Under the pieces are notes generated by a model. The model was not told where the DNA came from and made no database searches. It was given only the letters and a program-made list of their open reading frames with translations. A DNA stretch of 37,500 nucleotides from Acidimicrobiia bacterium (GTDB lineage: Bacteria; Actinomycetota; Acidimicrobiia; Acidimicrobiales; Poriferisodalaceae). Numbering within the stretch: the first letter of the stretch is position 1; each line of letters opens with the position of its first letter. The translations under genes were made by a program, and so were the position numbers. The stretch is from positions 1-37,500 of the forward strand of contig JAJDTF010000160.1 in assembly GCA_022827265.1 (NCBI GenBank), given 5' to 3'. Positions 31,010-37,500 of the stretch are shown piece after piece.

Positions 31010-31372
31010 GTGGCTGACGGCGGCGAGTCTCGAGGCGAGGGGCCCGACGGCCGTCGGGGCACCGCCCCATCGGCAGATCAACCCTTCGACGATGTTCTCG
31101 CTCGGCGAGCCCGGCTGAAGCGGATCACCAGCCTGGGGCAGCGGACCGGGTACGGCCTGTATCTCTTGTCGCTGGTGCTCGGCGCGGCGGGCATCCGCTG
31201 GGGCTACACGCCGCTGCTCAGCACGCTGATCGCCGTGGCGCTCGTGGTCGGCTCGATGCTGCTCGCGCCCACGATCATCATGAGCCACGGCATCAAGGCC
31301 GCCGAGCGCGAGGAGCGCCAAGCGACTGCGGCCGCATCGGCTGACGCCGCCGTTCGCGGATCCGCCGGATAG
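31010..31372 (+). CDS. Small membrane protein with two helices
   Basis: It encodes 120 residues from GTG 31010. A hydrophilic N-terminal half precedes a basic stretch (ARRARLKRITSLGQRTG) and two helices (YGLYLLSLVLGAAGIRWGY and LLSTLIAVALVVGSMLLAPT), then a charged tail. It has no recognised family. It lies 11 bp before the CoA-transferase gene, so probably in one operon. Confidence 0.6.
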   Translation: MADGGESRGEGPDGRRGTAPSADQPFDDVLARRARLKRITSLGQRTGYGLYLLSLVLGAAGIRWGYTPLLSTLIAVALVVGSMLLAPTIIMSHGIKAAEREERQATAAASADAAVRGSAG

Positions 31373-31383
31373 ACGAGGATCTC

Positions 31384-32622
31384 ATGTCGGAAGCCGCAGA
31401 CAGCGCCGCCGCCGGCGGCCACGAATCGGCCGGCGCCCTCGACGGCATACGTGTGGTCGATCTCACCACCGTGCTCATGGGGCCGATGGCGTGCCGGATG
31501 CTGGGAGACCACGGCGCCGACGTGATCAGGGTGGAATCGCTGGAAGGCGACTCCACGCGCAACGGCCTTCCTGCCCGATCCGTCGGCATGTCCGGCTTCA
31601 GCCTCAACATCCAGCGCAACAAGCGCTCGCTGGCGCTCGACCTCAAGTGCGACGCCGGGCGTGCAGCCATGCAGCGGCTGCTTGCGAGCGCCGACGTGCT
31701 CGTCACCAACATGCGGGCAGCCGCACTCGAGCGCCTCGGCCTCGACGCCGACACTTTGCGAGCGCAGCATCCGCATCTCATCTGCTGCCGTGCGAACGGC
31801 TACGGCAGCGGCGGCCCGTATCGCGACAAGGCGGCCTACGACGACGCCATCCAGGCTGCTTCTGGCCTGTCGAACCTGATCGGCCGCATAGCAGGCGAAC
31901 CTGGCTTCGTCCCCTCGGTGATTGCAGACAAGGTGACCGGGCTGCACGTGGTGGAGGCCGTGCTCGCTGCCCTGTTCCACCGGGAGCGGACCGGCATCGC
32001 ACAGACCATCGAAGTGCCCATGTTCGAGACGATGGTGGCCTTCAACCTGGTGGAGCATTACCGCGGCGCCGTGTTCGAGCCACCCGAGGGGCCGTTCGGT
32101 TATGACCGGCTGCTCACGCCGCACCGGCGGCCCTATCCCACGGCCGACGGCTGGGTGTGCCTGCTGCCCTACAACGATGCCCAGTACCGAGCCTTCTTCG
32201 CGTTCGTCGAACGACCCGAGCTGGCCGATGATCCGCGCTTTATCGACCACAACTCGCGGATCGCGCACATCGACGATCTGTACGCACTGTTCGGAGAGCT
32301 CTCGGTGCGTCGCACCACCGATGAGTGGATCGCCTACTGCGACAGCCACTCGATACCGGCCGCCAGGGTCATGGACCTGGCAGACCTCGACGCAGATCCC
32401 CAGCTCGCCGCCGTGGGCCTCGTGAGCATCTCCGAGCACCCCACCGAAGGGGCGTACCGCTACGTGGCCGATCCGGTGATCTACTCAGCCACGCCCACGC
32501 GGTTGCGACGCCATGCCCCGCTGCTGGGCGAGCACGCCGTCGAGATTCTCAGCGATCTGGGCTATGGCGACGACGAGATCGACGCACTGCGCGACCACGG
32601 CGTCATCGTTCTGCCTGACTGA
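31384..32622 (+). CDS. CaiB/BaiF family CoA-transferase
   Basis: It encodes 412 residues of class III CoA-transferases, which move CoA between carboxylic acids through an aspartyl-CoA intermediate. LDGIRVVDLTTVLMGPMACR and MLGDHGADVIRVESLEGDST are the family N-terminus. SLALDLKCDAGRAAMQRLLA and ICCRANGYGSGGPYRDKAAY follow; the catalytic Asp is probably in YDDAIQAASGL. The C-terminal part (YPTADGWVCLLPYNDAQYRA) is typical. The acid substrate cannot be inferred. A hairpin terminator follows. Confidence 0.92.
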   Translation: MSEAADSAAAGGHESAGALDGIRVVDLTTVLMGPMACRMLGDHGADVIRVESLEGDSTRNGLPARSVGMSGFSLNIQRNKRSLALDLKCDAGRAAMQRLLASADVLVTNMRAAALERLGLDADTLRAQHPHLICCRANGYGSGGPYRDKAAYDDAIQAASGLSNLIGRIAGEPGFVPSVIADKVTGLHVVEAVLAALFHRERTGIAQTIEVPMFETMVAFNLVEHYRGAVFEPPEGPFGYDRLLTPHRRPYPTADGWVCLLPYNDAQYRAFFAFVERPELADDPRFIDHNSRIAHIDDLYALFGELSVRRTTDEWIAYCDSHSIPAARVMDLADLDADPQLAAVGLVSISEHPTEGAYRYVADPVIYSATPTRLRRHAPLLGEHAVEILSDLGYGDDEIDALRDHGVIVLPD

Positions 32623-32641
32623 ACAGCTGTCCGGCAACGCA

Positions 32642-32669
32642 AAGGGCACCCCGCAGGCGGGATGCCCTT
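32642..32669. terminator. Bidirectional terminator hairpin
   Basis: AAGGGCACCCCGC and GCGGGATGCCCTT form a 13-bp stem with one mismatch and a 2-nt gap, with flanking A and T runs. It lies between the convergent CoA-transferase and membrane-protein genes and could stop both. Confidence 0.7.
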
Positions 32670-32724
32670 ACGTCGGCTCGCAGCCGATTGCACGGCACCC
32701 GGCGGGCGCCGCCCATAGCGCTGA

Positions 32725-33072
32725 TCAGTCGCCGCGCCCGCCAATGCCCTTCTTCAAGGCGCTGATTGCAGCGTCTCGAACCGGGATGAACGCAACGAGG
32801 ACGATGGCCGTCGCCACGTCCATGCCAAAGCGGCCCAGCGACAGCAGTTCCATGTTCGTCCCGAACCCGAGATCGAGCACATCGTTCGCGCCGTTGACTT
32901 GCGAAATCAGCACGAACAGGTACGCCCAGATCAGGTTCAGATTGCTTCCGACGACCGGAATGGACTTCAGCGTGTCGTTCACTTTGACGGTGTCGAGGAC
33001 GCTGTCCACGACCACCATCGCACCTTGGAACACCATGCCCAAGATGATCAGCGTCAGGATTGTCGCCATCAT
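32725..33072 (-). CDS. Small membrane protein, function unknown
   Basis: It encodes 115 residues beginning MMATILTLIILGMVFQGAMV, with a further hydrophobic stretch LNLIWAYLFVLISQV and a third, MDVATAIVLVAFIPV, near the end. The start is supported by an AAAGGGGG ribosome site. It has no recognised family. It is divergent from valS. Confidence 0.6.
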   Translation of the reverse strand: MMATILTLIILGMVFQGAMVVVDSVLDTVKVNDTLKSIPVVGSNLNLIWAYLFVLISQVNGANDVLDLGFGTNMELLSLGRFGMDVATAIVLVAFIPVRDAAISALKKGIGGRGD

Positions 33073-33273
33073 GCCAATCGACCCCCTTTGGTCGGCAGTA
33101 CGGCTGCGGTTGCCGTCCGCCCCCGCAGGCGGCAACCACCGCATACCCTAGTCAATACCGTTGCGTCTGTGTGTCAATTCCGTGACAGTTTCCGACGCAT
33201 CGGCGAAATGCTGAGCAACTGGCGGGTAGCCCGAATCGGCCTCTGGTGATGCGCAGCGGTAGCTTTGCGGCGC

Positions 33274-35964
33274 ATGACGCAGGTGCCCGACAGGCCCACC
33301 GTGGACGGGCTCGAAGCGAAGTGGTCGCAGCAGTGGGAAGCCGACGGCGTATACCGCTTCGATCGCACCGCCACCCGCGAGCAGGTGTTCAGCATCGACA
33401 CCCCTCCGCCGACCGTGAGCGGCTCGCTGCACATGGGGCACGTGTTCAGCTACACCCACACCGACAACATCGCCCGTTACCGGCGCATGGCGGGCTGCGA
33501 GGTCTTCTACCCGATGGGATGGGACGACAACGGCCTGCCCACCGAGCGACGCGTCCAGAACTACTTCGGGGTGCGCTGCGACCCTTCGCTGCCCTACGAC
33601 GAGAACTTCGAGCCGCCTGCTGACGGCGGCGACGCCAAGGCCGTGGAGGCCCGCGGCGAGCTGGCGATCTCGCGCCGGAACTTCATCGAGCTGTGCCACG
33701 TGCTCACCGCCGAAGACGAGCACGCCTTCGAGGCGTTATGGCGCCAGCTCGGGCTGAGCGTGGACTGGTCGATGACCTACGCCACCATCGACGAGCGCTG
33801 CCAGCGGATCGCGCAGCGCGCATTTCTCGGGAACCTCGAACGCGGCGAGGCGTACCAGATCGAAGCGCCCTCGCTGTGGGACGTCACCTTCGGCACTGCT
33901 GTGGCCCAGGCTGAGCTCGAAGACCGCGAGCGGCCCGGCGCCTACCACCGCATTGCATTCGGGCGCACCGGCCCGCCCGGATCGCACAACGGCACCGTCG
34001 AAATCGAGACCACCCGACCGGAGTTGCTGGCTGCATGCGTGGCCCTCGTGGCCCACCCCGACGACGAGCGCTACCAGCCTCTGTTCGGCACCACGGTGAC
34101 GACCCCGCTGTTCGGCGTGGAAGTGCCGGTGATGGCGCACAAGCTGGCCGAGCCCGACAAGGGCACTGGCATCGCCATGATCTGCACGTTCGGCGACACC
34201 ACCGACGTGACGTGGTGGCGCGAGCTGGACCTGCCCGTGCGCGCCATCGTGGACCGGCGCGGTCGCATCACGCCCGATCCGCCGCCGGGCATCGAGGGGG
34301 CCGCCGGGCAGGAGGCGTACCGGCATCTCGCGGGACGCACGGTCGGCGGCGCCCGCAACGCCACCGTGGAACTGCTGCGGGAATCGGGAGAGCTCATCGG
34401 CGAGCCCCGCCCGATCACCCATGCCGTGAAGTTCTTCGAGAAGGGCGACCGGCCGCTGGAGATCGTGTCGAGCCGCCAGTGGTACATCCGCAACGGCGGG
34501 CGCGACGCTGAGCTGCGAGACGCGCTGATCGCCCGCGGCTCGCAGATGACCTGGCATCCGCCGTACATGCAGGGTCGCTACACGAACTGGATCGAGGGCC
34601 TGAGCGGCGACTGGCTGATCAGCCGCCAGCGCTACTTCGGGGTGCCGATCCCGCTGTGGTACCCGCTCGACGACGCCGGCGAGCCGACCTGGGAACAGCC
34701 GCTGGTGCCCGACGACGGCGCGCTGCCGGTCGATCCTTCCAGCGACGTCCCAGCCGGCTACGACGAATCGCAGCGGGGCCAGCCGGGCGGTTTCATCGGC
34801 GATCACGATGTGATGGACACCTGGGCCACGTCATCGCTGACGCCGCAGATCGCATGCGGCTGGAGCGAGGACACGGACCTGTGGGAGCGCACCTACCCGA
34901 TGGACATGCGCCCCCAAGGCCACGACATCATCCGCACTTGGCTGTTCTCGACGGCGGTGCGCAGCCACCTCGCTCACAACTGCGCGCCGTGGCGCCACTG
35001 CGCCCTGTCGGGCTGGATCCTCGACCCGGACCGCAAGAAGATGTCCAAGTCCAAGGGCAACGTGGTGACGCCGGTCGACCTGCTCGACACCTACGGGGCC
35101 GACGCCGTGCGCTACTGGGCCGCCAACGGCCGCCCCGGCACCGACACGGCCTTCGACGAAGGGCAGATGAAGATCGGCCGTCGGCTGGCGATCAAGCTGC
35201 TGAACGCAGCGAAGTTCGCTCTGACGCTGGCTGACTCATCACCCGCCGACGACCGCTCCGCGAAGCTGACTGCGGTGGTACTCGAGTCCCTCGACGATCG
35301 CAGCACCGCCGATCACTCGCTTGAATTCGGTTTAGCCTCCGCGCGCGACAGCTTGGACGCGTCATTGTTGGGCGAACTGGCCGAGCTGGTGCGCGTCGCG
35401 ACCGACGCATTCGAGAACTTCGACTATGCCCGCGCCCTTGAGCGGTCCGAGCAGTTCTTCTGGCGCTTCACCGACGACTACGTCGAGTTGGTCAAGGGAC
35501 GTGCCTATGGTGGCCAAGGTGCCGAAGCAGCGGCGGCGGCTCATCGGACGTTGAAGGTGACGCTCCATGTGTTGCTGCGCTTGTTCGCGCCATTCCTGCC
35601 CTTCGTGACCGAGGAGATCTGGTCGTGGTGGCGGCCGGGTTCGGTACACCGAGCCAAGTGGCCTGCTGTCGGTGAGATCGCGTCGTTGGCGGGCGAGGCG
35701 TCGAGCGCGTCGCCGGGCGAGGCGTTCGAACTCACCGCATCGGTGTTGAGCGAGGTTCGCCGGGCCAAGACCGAGGCCAGGCGCAGCCTGCGCGTGCCCG
35801 CAGAGCAAGTGACGGTGAGCGCCGCGCACGGTCATCTCGCCGTACTGGAACAGACACGAGCCGACTTGATCGATGCCGGACGCATCAAGAGCCTGACGTT
35901 CGTTGGGGACGACTCGCTCGCGCATCCCGAAGTCAGCGTGACGCTCGCGCCACCAGACGCCTAG
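33274..35964 (+). CDS. valS: Valine--tRNA ligase
   Basis: It encodes 896 residues from ATG 33274. It charges tRNA-Val in the cytoplasm. The class I HIGH motif is SLHMGH (51-56) in DTPPPTVSGSLHMGHVFSYT, GWDDNGLPTERRVQNYFGV is the ValS-specific block, and KMSKSKGNVV begins near residue 589. The editing domain is present (ETTRPELLAACVALVAHPDD, also TDVTWWRELDLP). The C-terminal tRNA-binding region includes FLPFVTEEIWSWWRPGSVH. Long antisense frames over it are shadows. Confidence 0.97.
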   Translation: MTQVPDRPTVDGLEAKWSQQWEADGVYRFDRTATREQVFSIDTPPPTVSGSLHMGHVFSYTHTDNIARYRRMAGCEVFYPMGWDDNGLPTERRVQNYFGVRCDPSLPYDENFEPPADGGDAKAVEARGELAISRRNFIELCHVLTAEDEHAFEALWRQLGLSVDWSMTYATIDERCQRIAQRAFLGNLERGEAYQIEAPSLWDVTFGTAVAQAELEDRERPGAYHRIAFGRTGPPGSHNGTVEIETTRPELLAACVALVAHPDDERYQPLFGTTVTTPLFGVEVPVMAHKLAEPDKGTGIAMICTFGDTTDVTWWRELDLPVRAIVDRRGRITPDPPPGIEGAAGQEAYRHLAGRTVGGARNATVELLRESGELIGEPRPITHAVKFFEKGDRPLEIVSSRQWYIRNGGRDAELRDALIARGSQMTWHPPYMQGRYTNWIEGLSGDWLISRQRYFGVPIPLWYPLDDAGEPTWEQPLVPDDGALPVDPSSDVPAGYDESQRGQPGGFIGDHDVMDTWATSSLTPQIACGWSEDTDLWERTYPMDMRPQGHDIIRTWLFSTAVRSHLAHNCAPWRHCALSGWILDPDRKKMSKSKGNVVTPVDLLDTYGADAVRYWAANGRPGTDTAFDEGQMKIGRRLAIKLLNAAKFALTLADSSPADDRSAKLTAVVLESLDDRSTADHSLEFGLASARDSLDASLLGELAELVRVATDAFENFDYARALERSEQFFWRFTDDYVELVKGRAYGGQGAEAAAAAHRTLKVTLHVLLRLFAPFLPFVTEEIWSWWRPGSVHRAKWPAVGEIASLAGEASSASPGEAFELTASVLSEVRRAKTEARRSLRVPAEQVTVSAAHGHLAVLEQTRADLIDAGRIKSLTFVGDDSLAHPEVSVTLAPPDA

Positions 35965-36028
35965 ATCATTCTCACGCTTGGTCGGAGCCCGGACTCGCCG
36001 GCCACGACCGAAGCTGCGCTGCCGGCTG

Positions 36029-36961
36029 TCATGGTGTGGGGTCGTCGGGTCGGAGTCGTGAGACGGCGCCGTGATGTGCGAGTTCGGATTTGGCGTAGCG
36101 GTGAACCATGGTGGGGCTGGTCCAGCGGCCGGCGAGCATGGCTTCGGGCAACTGGGCGCCAGCCCGGATGAGTGACTGAGCCGATCCGATGCGCAGGGAG
36201 TGGCCTGAGGCACCGTCGATGCCGATCTGGGCTGCGGCGGCGGTGATGACAGCGCGCACCGAGCGCTCCGACAGCCGCTCGTCGGTGACGCGGTTGCCTT
36301 TGCGGACGCGCCGGAACAGCGGCCCGTCGTCGATGGCGGCTGCGGTGAGCCAGGCGTCTATGCGCATGATGGCTGCGCGGCGCAAGAACAGCGACGCGCC
36401 GTCGCCGTTCTGGTCGGTCTTGGATCGGCGGATGTGGACATGGCCGGTTCCGTCGTCGGCTCGGCGGATGTCGGCCACATCGAGCGCTGCGGTCTCGCCG
36501 ACGCGCAGCAGAGCATCGCTCATCACCGAGACGACGGCCGCGTCGCGCAGCCCGATGGTGTCGCCGCGTGCGGCTGCCGCGTCGGCTGCGGCGTCGGCTG
36601 CGTCCCAGTCAACCGCCGCGACTTGACGCGCTGGCGGGGCCGCTCTGCGGTGGGTGCGCAGCGCAATCTCGCATAGGGGCCCGACGGGGTCGGGCTCTCC
36701 GAGACGGCGTGCGGCGGTCCGCACTGCTGCAACGGTCAGCGACAGCGTCGACGGCGACTGTCCTTGGGCTGCCATACCGGCGAGCACCCTGCTGAGCGCG
36801 GAGTCTGTGAGCGGTTCGCTGCCGAGCACGGCTTGCACCACGCGCAGCCGCCCCGTGTAAGCGCGTCGCGTCGACGGGGCGAAGTCCGCTGACGCGGCAC
36901 TGAACGCGTCGGCGGTGATGCGGCAGGCCGGTTGGGGGTGCTGTGAGGGCTGCGACGGCAT
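36029..36961 (-). CDS. Tyrosine recombinase (integrase family)
   Basis: It encodes 310 residues. The N-terminal SAM-like DNA-binding domain covers about 15-105. The catalytic set is complete: Arg153 (DALLRVGETAALDV), Lys181 (RRSKTDQNGDG), His254 and Arg257 (HSLRIG), Trp280 (GRWTSPTMV) and the nucleophile Tyr289 (VHRYAKSEL). It cuts and rejoins DNA at paired sites, for integration, excision or inversion. It starts only 41 bp from the conserved leader of the third secreted-protein gene, in divergent orientation, at the position of the flipped segment in the other two leaders. No phage genes are near, so a role in site-specific inversion is an attractive inference. Confidence 0.92.
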   Translation of the reverse strand: MPSQPSQHPQPACRITADAFSAASADFAPSTRRAYTGRLRVVQAVLGSEPLTDSALSRVLAGMAAQGQSPSTLSLTVAAVRTAARRLGEPDPVGPLCEIALRTHRRAAPPARQVAAVDWDAADAAADAAAARGDTIGLRDAAVVSVMSDALLRVGETAALDVADIRRADDGTGHVHIRRSKTDQNGDGASLFLRRAAIMRIDAWLTAAAIDDGPLFRRVRKGNRVTDERLSERSVRAVITAAAAQIGIDGASGHSLRIGSAQSLIRAGAQLPEAMLAGRWTSPTMVHRYAKSELAHHGAVSRLRPDDPTP

Positions 36962-36970
36962 AGGACGCTC

Positions 36971-36976
36971 ATTCTA
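36971..36976 (-). promoter_or_regulatory. Possible -10 box (TAGAAT) of the recombinase gene
   Basis: TAGAAT reads on the minus strand 9 bases before the recombinase ATG, so transcription would start at or within a few bases of the start codon (leaderless). It lies within 30 bp of the conserved leader of gene C, so the two promoters may influence each other. Confidence 0.4.
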
Positions 36977-37002
36977 CCACCGCTAATGCCACATGCCAGA
37001 CA

Positions 37003-37116
37003 GATTCGAGCGGCGCCGGCCGCGCAGGCGGCAACAAATCGCATGGGTTCCCCCGCGTGGCCGGCACCGCTCTTGGCCCCTCACGCGGCCTGCCACGCCA
37101 AGGAGACTCGCACCCA
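37003..37116 (+). promoter_or_regulatory. Conserved 5' leader upstream of secreted protein C
   Basis: From GATTC at 37003 the sequence follows leaders A and B (GCGCCGGCCGCGC, GGCGGCA, GCATGGG) to an AAGGAGA ribosome site before the ATG, with a similar total length of 114 nt. Homology stops exactly at GATTC, the base after the breakpoint of the putative invertible segment in A and B. Beyond it lies the recombinase promoter. Confidence 0.6.
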
Positions 37117-37500
37117 ATGACCAAACGAACCCTCGCCGCGCTCGCCGCGCTGCTCGCGTTCATGGCCGTGCTCGTCGCCGTGCCGCTCGCCACCAGCGAC
37201 ACAGCCGAGGCTCACACCAAGACCGTCAAACGCTGCTCCTATGACCCGTTCACCAACCAGAACCAGTGCTGGACCGAGACGGTCGCCCACACGCACCGCG
37301 TGATCCCCGACAACCCCCCGCCGGACACGTCGCCCACCACCACGGCGGCGCCGACCACGACCACGACAGCGCCGCCGCCCAAGACGTGCCCGCCCGGCCA
37401 GCACTCCAACGGCGGCGCAGGCAAGAACTGCCACAGCCACAGCTTCACACCGCCATGCGGAACCGGAACATGGTCACCCGGCCACGGCCACACCCCCATA
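37117..37500 (+). CDS. Secreted modular protein C (partial, runs off the window)
   Basis: 128 codons are open to the window end. The signal peptide MTKRTLAALAALLAFMAVLV is nearly that of protein B, with cleavage near TAEA. The shared module follows (TVKRCSYDPFTNQNQCWTET). After it comes a Thr/Pro linker and a different Cys/His-rich stretch (CPPGQHSNGGAGKNCHSHSF, then CGTGTWSPGHGHT). So the first 60 or so residues are constant among A, B and C while the rest differs. The recombinase gene lies directly upstream, divergent. The C-terminal module, if present, is outside the window. Confidence 0.75.
   Translation, partial: MTKRTLAALAALLAFMAVLVAVPLATSDTAEAHTKTVKRCSYDPFTNQNQCWTETVAHTHRVIPDNPPPDTSPTTTAAPTTTTTAPPPKTCPPGQHSNGGAGKNCHSHSFTPPCGTGTWSPGHGHTPI

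Overview
The window looks like chromosome from a high-GC actinobacterium, most likely of the class Acidimicrobiia. That is inferred from several signs together: the tail of an F420-dependent beta-subunit-like protein; actinobacterial family genes (DUF3090/SCO1664/phosphoglycerate-mutase trio, DUF3107, DUF5317, PdtaS-type sensor kinase); and a complete System I (Ccm) cytochrome c maturation operon, which most other Actinobacteria lack. GTG starts and 4-base overlaps of stop and start codons are frequent. I found no rRNA, tRNA or CRISPR array.

Layout. 1-7.0 kb is mostly core genes: an F420 beta-subunit fragment, a lipoprotein, UdgB-type uracil-DNA glycosylase, the histidine-phosphatase/DUF3090/SCO1664 operon, electron transfer flavoprotein EtfBA and a diacylglycerol-kinase-like lipid kinase. 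7.1-16.5 kb is an accessory island. Two arms lie in inverted orientation (about 7.1-10.1 kb on plus, 15.6-13.6 kb on minus) around an Orc1/Cdc6-like ATPase, a PdtaS-like kinase and a DUF3107 gene. Each arm carries a conserved leader of about 355 nt, a secreted cysteine-containing modular protein, small two-helix membrane proteins, orphan C-terminal modules and part or all of a ribbon-helix-helix antitoxin gene. A VapBC pair follows. 16.6-21.0 kb holds SelO, Mrp and three small unknown genes. 21.4-28.7 kb is the ccmABCDEFGH(I) operon plus a biotinyl/lipoyl carrier gene. 28.8-33.1 kb holds a DUF5317 membrane protein, an unknown gene pair, a CaiB/BaiF CoA-transferase and small membrane proteins. 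33.3-36.0 kb is valyl-tRNA synthetase. The window ends with a tyrosine recombinase divergent from a third, incomplete copy of the secreted-protein gene.

The most striking observation is in the leaders of the two complete secreted-protein genes. Their outer flanks match each other in gene-relative orientation, but the roughly 198-bp centre (7162-7360 and 15374-15571) lies in opposite gene-relative orientation, with breakpoints at TTCGT...ACGAA. This is what an invertible (phase-variable) segment would look like. The third paralogue keeps the 3' flank of this leader, and a tyrosine recombinase gene stands where the switch would be. I propose a recombinase-controlled, modular surface or secreted protein system with spare C-terminal cassettes, each paired with a small membrane protein. 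The DNA arrangement is seen directly by reading; the switching and any toxin, immunity or surface-variation role are inference.
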